Below are positions 62,698 through 64,000 of a DNA stretch of 64,000 nucleotides, piece after piece. Position numbers and translations under genes: made by a program. The first letter of the stretch is position 1. Each line of letters begins with the position of its first letter. The notes beneath the pieces were generated by a model, which worked only from the letters and a program-made list of their open reading frames with translations, did no database searches and was not told the DNA's origin. Origin of the DNA: an uncultured Lachnospiraceae bacterium (GTDB taxonomy: Bacteria > Bacillota > Clostridia > Lachnospirales > Lachnospiraceae); the NCBI GenBank assembly GCA_905197485.1, contig CAJJYZ010000008.1, positions 7,059-71,058 on the forward strand, in the 5' to 3' direction.

Positions 62698-62709
62698 CCA
62701 CTTTATAAG

Positions 62710-62790
62710 TTACATCTTAAATAAATCTGAATGTGTTCCTGTATCAACCAATGTCAAAGTTAAAATATCATTTTCAATCAAATATATCAA
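62710..62790 (-). pseudogene. C-terminal remnant of a YafQ/RelE-type toxin gene
   Basis: Reading the minus strand in one frame gives 26 residues, LIYLIENDILTLTLVDTGTHSDLFKM split here as LIYLIENDIL and TLTLVDTGTHSDLFKM, then a stop. LVDTGTHSDLF is the hallmark end of YafQ/RelE-like toxins. No start or body is present: a stop codon (TGA) precedes it and relB ends only 13 bases earlier. The rest of the toxin, about 65 codons, has been deleted. It would have followed relB. Confidence 0.75.
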
Positions 62791-62802
62791 TCAAGTCATA
62801 CA

Positions 62803-63066
62803 TCATATATCCATATCCTCTAATGCATCGGCAAAACTACTGTATTTTAAAGTATTTGGATTTTTACTAAGTTTTTTTGCTTCTTCCACTTCTGGTTTAT
62901 ATTGAGGATATTTTATCTGAAATGGAAGTCCACCTTGCATCACAACTTGCTTTAAAAAAATATTCACCGCACTACTCAAATCAAGCCCTAAATCATTTAA
63001 TAAACTCGTAGCTGCCTTTTTAGTTTCGGAATCTATACGAATGCTCGCTGTCACATTTTTTTTCAT
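62803..63066 (-). CDS. relB: RelB/DinJ-type antitoxin, toxin missing
   Basis: The 87-residue protein has a ribbon-helix-helix start (NVTASIRIDSETKKAATSLL, then LGLDLSSAVNIFLKQVV) as in RelB/DinJ antitoxins. A GLPFQI segment follows, also typical. Its normal toxin partner is reduced to a 26-codon tail just downstream. GGAGGCGAAACA precedes the ATG. It may still repress its promoter or act as an anti-addiction factor against a related toxin elsewhere (inference). Confidence 0.9.
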   Translation of the reverse strand: MKKNVTASIRIDSETKKAATSLLNDLGLDLSSAVNIFLKQVVMQGGLPFQIKYPQYKPEVEEAKKLSKNPNTLKYSSFADALEDMDI

Positions 63067-63092
63067 TGTTTCGCCTCCTCTTCTATAGTTTC

Positions 63093-63121
63093 ATATTATT
63101 GCATTTTATATACATTGTCAG
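63093..63121 (-). promoter_or_regulatory. Promoter of relB
   Basis: Minus-strand CTGACA, 17-base spacer and TAATAT, 27 bases before relB. Confidence 0.55.
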
Positions 63122-63147
63122 TCTTTATATTCCACTTTATACAACTT

Positions 63148-63176
63148 GAAAGTGCCGCTTTTTAAAACGGCACTCT
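63148..63176 (-). terminator. Terminator of the surface-protein gene
   Basis: AGTGCCG and complement CGGCACT with an AT-rich centre, then TTTC. The T-run is short. Confidence 0.55.
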
Positions 63177-63205
63177 TCTCATTCATTTATTCTTCGTAGT
63201 TACTC

Positions 63206-64000
63206 TTATTTTCTTTTCAACTTAATCACTACAATCGCTCCTATTACGACGACTGATGACACCAGTATTCCAACAAGCGCTCCTATTGGAGTATCATCCC
63301 CTGTCTTTACCGGAAGAATCTTTTCTGTAACAACCGTAAAGTCTAGATTCTTCACATCCATTTCTTTTTGATTTATCCAGCTCTTACCATCAAAGACCTG
63401 TTTTTGGAAATACACCTGTAATCTATATTCCCCCGCATCTTTTATTTTGAAAGATGCCTCATACGGAGATTTTTCCCATTTTGTATAGTCGGTAACTTTC
63501 CAGCCGGCCGGAACATAACGTACATCGTCGGCAATAGGCTCTTTGATATTCATGCCGTCACCATAAGCAGAAATAGCGATTACTTCATTGACTTCATAGA
63601 TTCCGCCGTCTTTGATTCCTTTTACCGTATTATTTTCTGCCTTCCCAATCAGATTCATCCTTGGAACTTCTCTGCTTTCTGTCACTTTACAACGTGTACA
63701 TCTTCTCTCTTCCTGACCGCCTTCCGTAGTTGTTGGTTTCTTAGTAACTATCCACTTATCCCAAGCGTGACCTAATGCTTCGCCTTCTGTCATTTGACAT
63801 CTTACACATCTCTTTGGTTCCGTACAGGTTGCCTCTTTCCAGTCATGTCCTAGTGGCTTGCCTTCCGTTATCTCACATCTCGCACATCTCTTTGGTTCCG
63901 TACAGGTTGCCTCTTTCCAGTCATGTCCTAGTAGCTTGCCTTCCGTTATCTCACATCTCGCACATCTCTTTGGTTCCGTACAGGTTGCCTCTTTCCAGTC
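63206..64000 (-). CDS. Surface protein with Cys-rich tandem repeats, C-terminal part
   Basis: The frame runs off the right edge and gives 264 C-terminal residues. From the edge there are two almost identical 26-residue repeats (GHDWKEATCTEPKRCARC, then EITEGK and LL or PL), a third diverged repeat, one more CTRCKVTE-type unit, then a domain of about 110 residues (MNLIGKAENN to TVVTEK). The end has PVKTGDDTP, one hydrophobic segment and a KLKRK tail, a pattern of a membrane or sortase-anchored wall protein; the motif is a poor match to LPxTG. Repeated CxxC pairs may bind zinc. Function unknown. Confidence 0.8.
   Translation of the reverse strand, partial: DWKEATCTEPKRCARCEITEGKLLGHDWKEATCTEPKRCARCEITEGKPLGHDWKEATCTEPKRCVRCQMTEGEALGHAWDKWIVTKKPTTTEGGQEERRCTRCKVTESREVPRMNLIGKAENNTVKGIKDGGIYEVNEVIAISAYGDGMNIKEPIADDVRYVPAGWKVTDYTKWEKSPYEASFKIKDAGEYRLQVYFQKQVFDGKSWINQKEMDVKNLDFTVVTEKILPVKTGDDTPIGALVGILVSSVVVIGAIVVIKLKRK
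63767..64000 (-). repeat. 78-bp coding tandem repeats
   Basis: Three 78-base units run from 64000 to 63767 inside the surface-protein gene. The first two differ at one base only; the third keeps its first half but has diverged in its second half. The array continues beyond the window. Confidence 0.9.

Noticed and set aside
63767..64000. CRISPR-like array
   Set aside because: The 78-base units are contiguous, in frame and without unique spacers; they encode protein repeats.

Overview
The window looks like chromosome from a spore-forming, Gram-positive Clostridia, most likely a Lachnospiraceae member. The evidence is the gene content (spoIIP and gpr sporulation genes, rex, lysA, parE/parC, several Firmicutes-type families), strong AGGAGG ribosome-binding sites on nearly every gene, sigma-A promoters of the TTGACA-N17-TATAAT type, and gene orders such as ackA/yceD/rpmF and plsX/acpP/rnc/smc/ftsY. 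The species cannot be named from the sequence alone. Most genes lie on the minus strand. No phage, insertion sequence, rRNA or CRISPR array is visible, and no stretch above about 300 bases lacks a gene.

Layout. 1-6 kb: rex, nnr and a cut-off alr on the minus strand, an ABC-F ATPase on the plus strand, then icd. 6-12.6 kb: plsX-acpP-rnc-smc-ftsY-icd, a lipid, RNA-processing and chromosome-segregation operon. 12.6-15.6 kb: an accessory insert (a BceB-like permease without its ATPase, and an AT-rich HigBA-type toxin-antitoxin pair) that separates plsX from rpmF. 15.7-20.3 kb: rpmF, yceD, ackA, pta, mgtE, then tmcAL divergent. 21.6-27.8 kb: tRNA-Leu(CAA), then an ECF transporter S component, DUF1893, polA, coaE, an MBL hydrolase and degV, led by an unusual leader with a terminator directly before the first ribosome-binding site. 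27.9-31.5 kb: a rhomboid-like membrane protein, pyk and lysA. 31.8-36 kb: a giant 2-hydroxyacyl-CoA dehydratase activator-type protein, followed by a modular repeat region. 36.3-38 kb: XRE regulator with DUF3169 partner, and mnmM. 38-44.5 kb: parE/parC, spoIIP, gpr. 44.6-54.9 kb: rpsT, a PRTase-like protein, MutS-like ATPase, HelD, Uup, a two-component system, a C39-type protease and an Uma2 protein. 55-62.5 kb: an ABC-class ATPase and a purine cluster (guanine deaminase overlapping an alarmone synthetase, NCS2 permease, CDA-fold deaminase, GntR regulator) with an sdpRI pair inside it. 62.6-64 kb: a RelB antitoxin whose toxin survives only as a 26-codon tail, and the C-terminal end of a repeat-containing surface protein.

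Core functions dominate: acetate/ATP production (pta-ackA), glycolysis (pyk), DNA replication and segregation (polA, smc, parCE), translation (rpsT, rpmF, tmcAL, mnmM, ABC-F) and lysine/peptidoglycan precursors (lysA, alr). The points most worth a second look are the insert between rpmF and plsX, the long hairpin that buries the ribosome-binding site of the C39 protease, the ECF/DUF1893 leader, the modular repeat at 36 kb, the alarmone synthetase overlapping guaD, and the deleted toxin next to relB.
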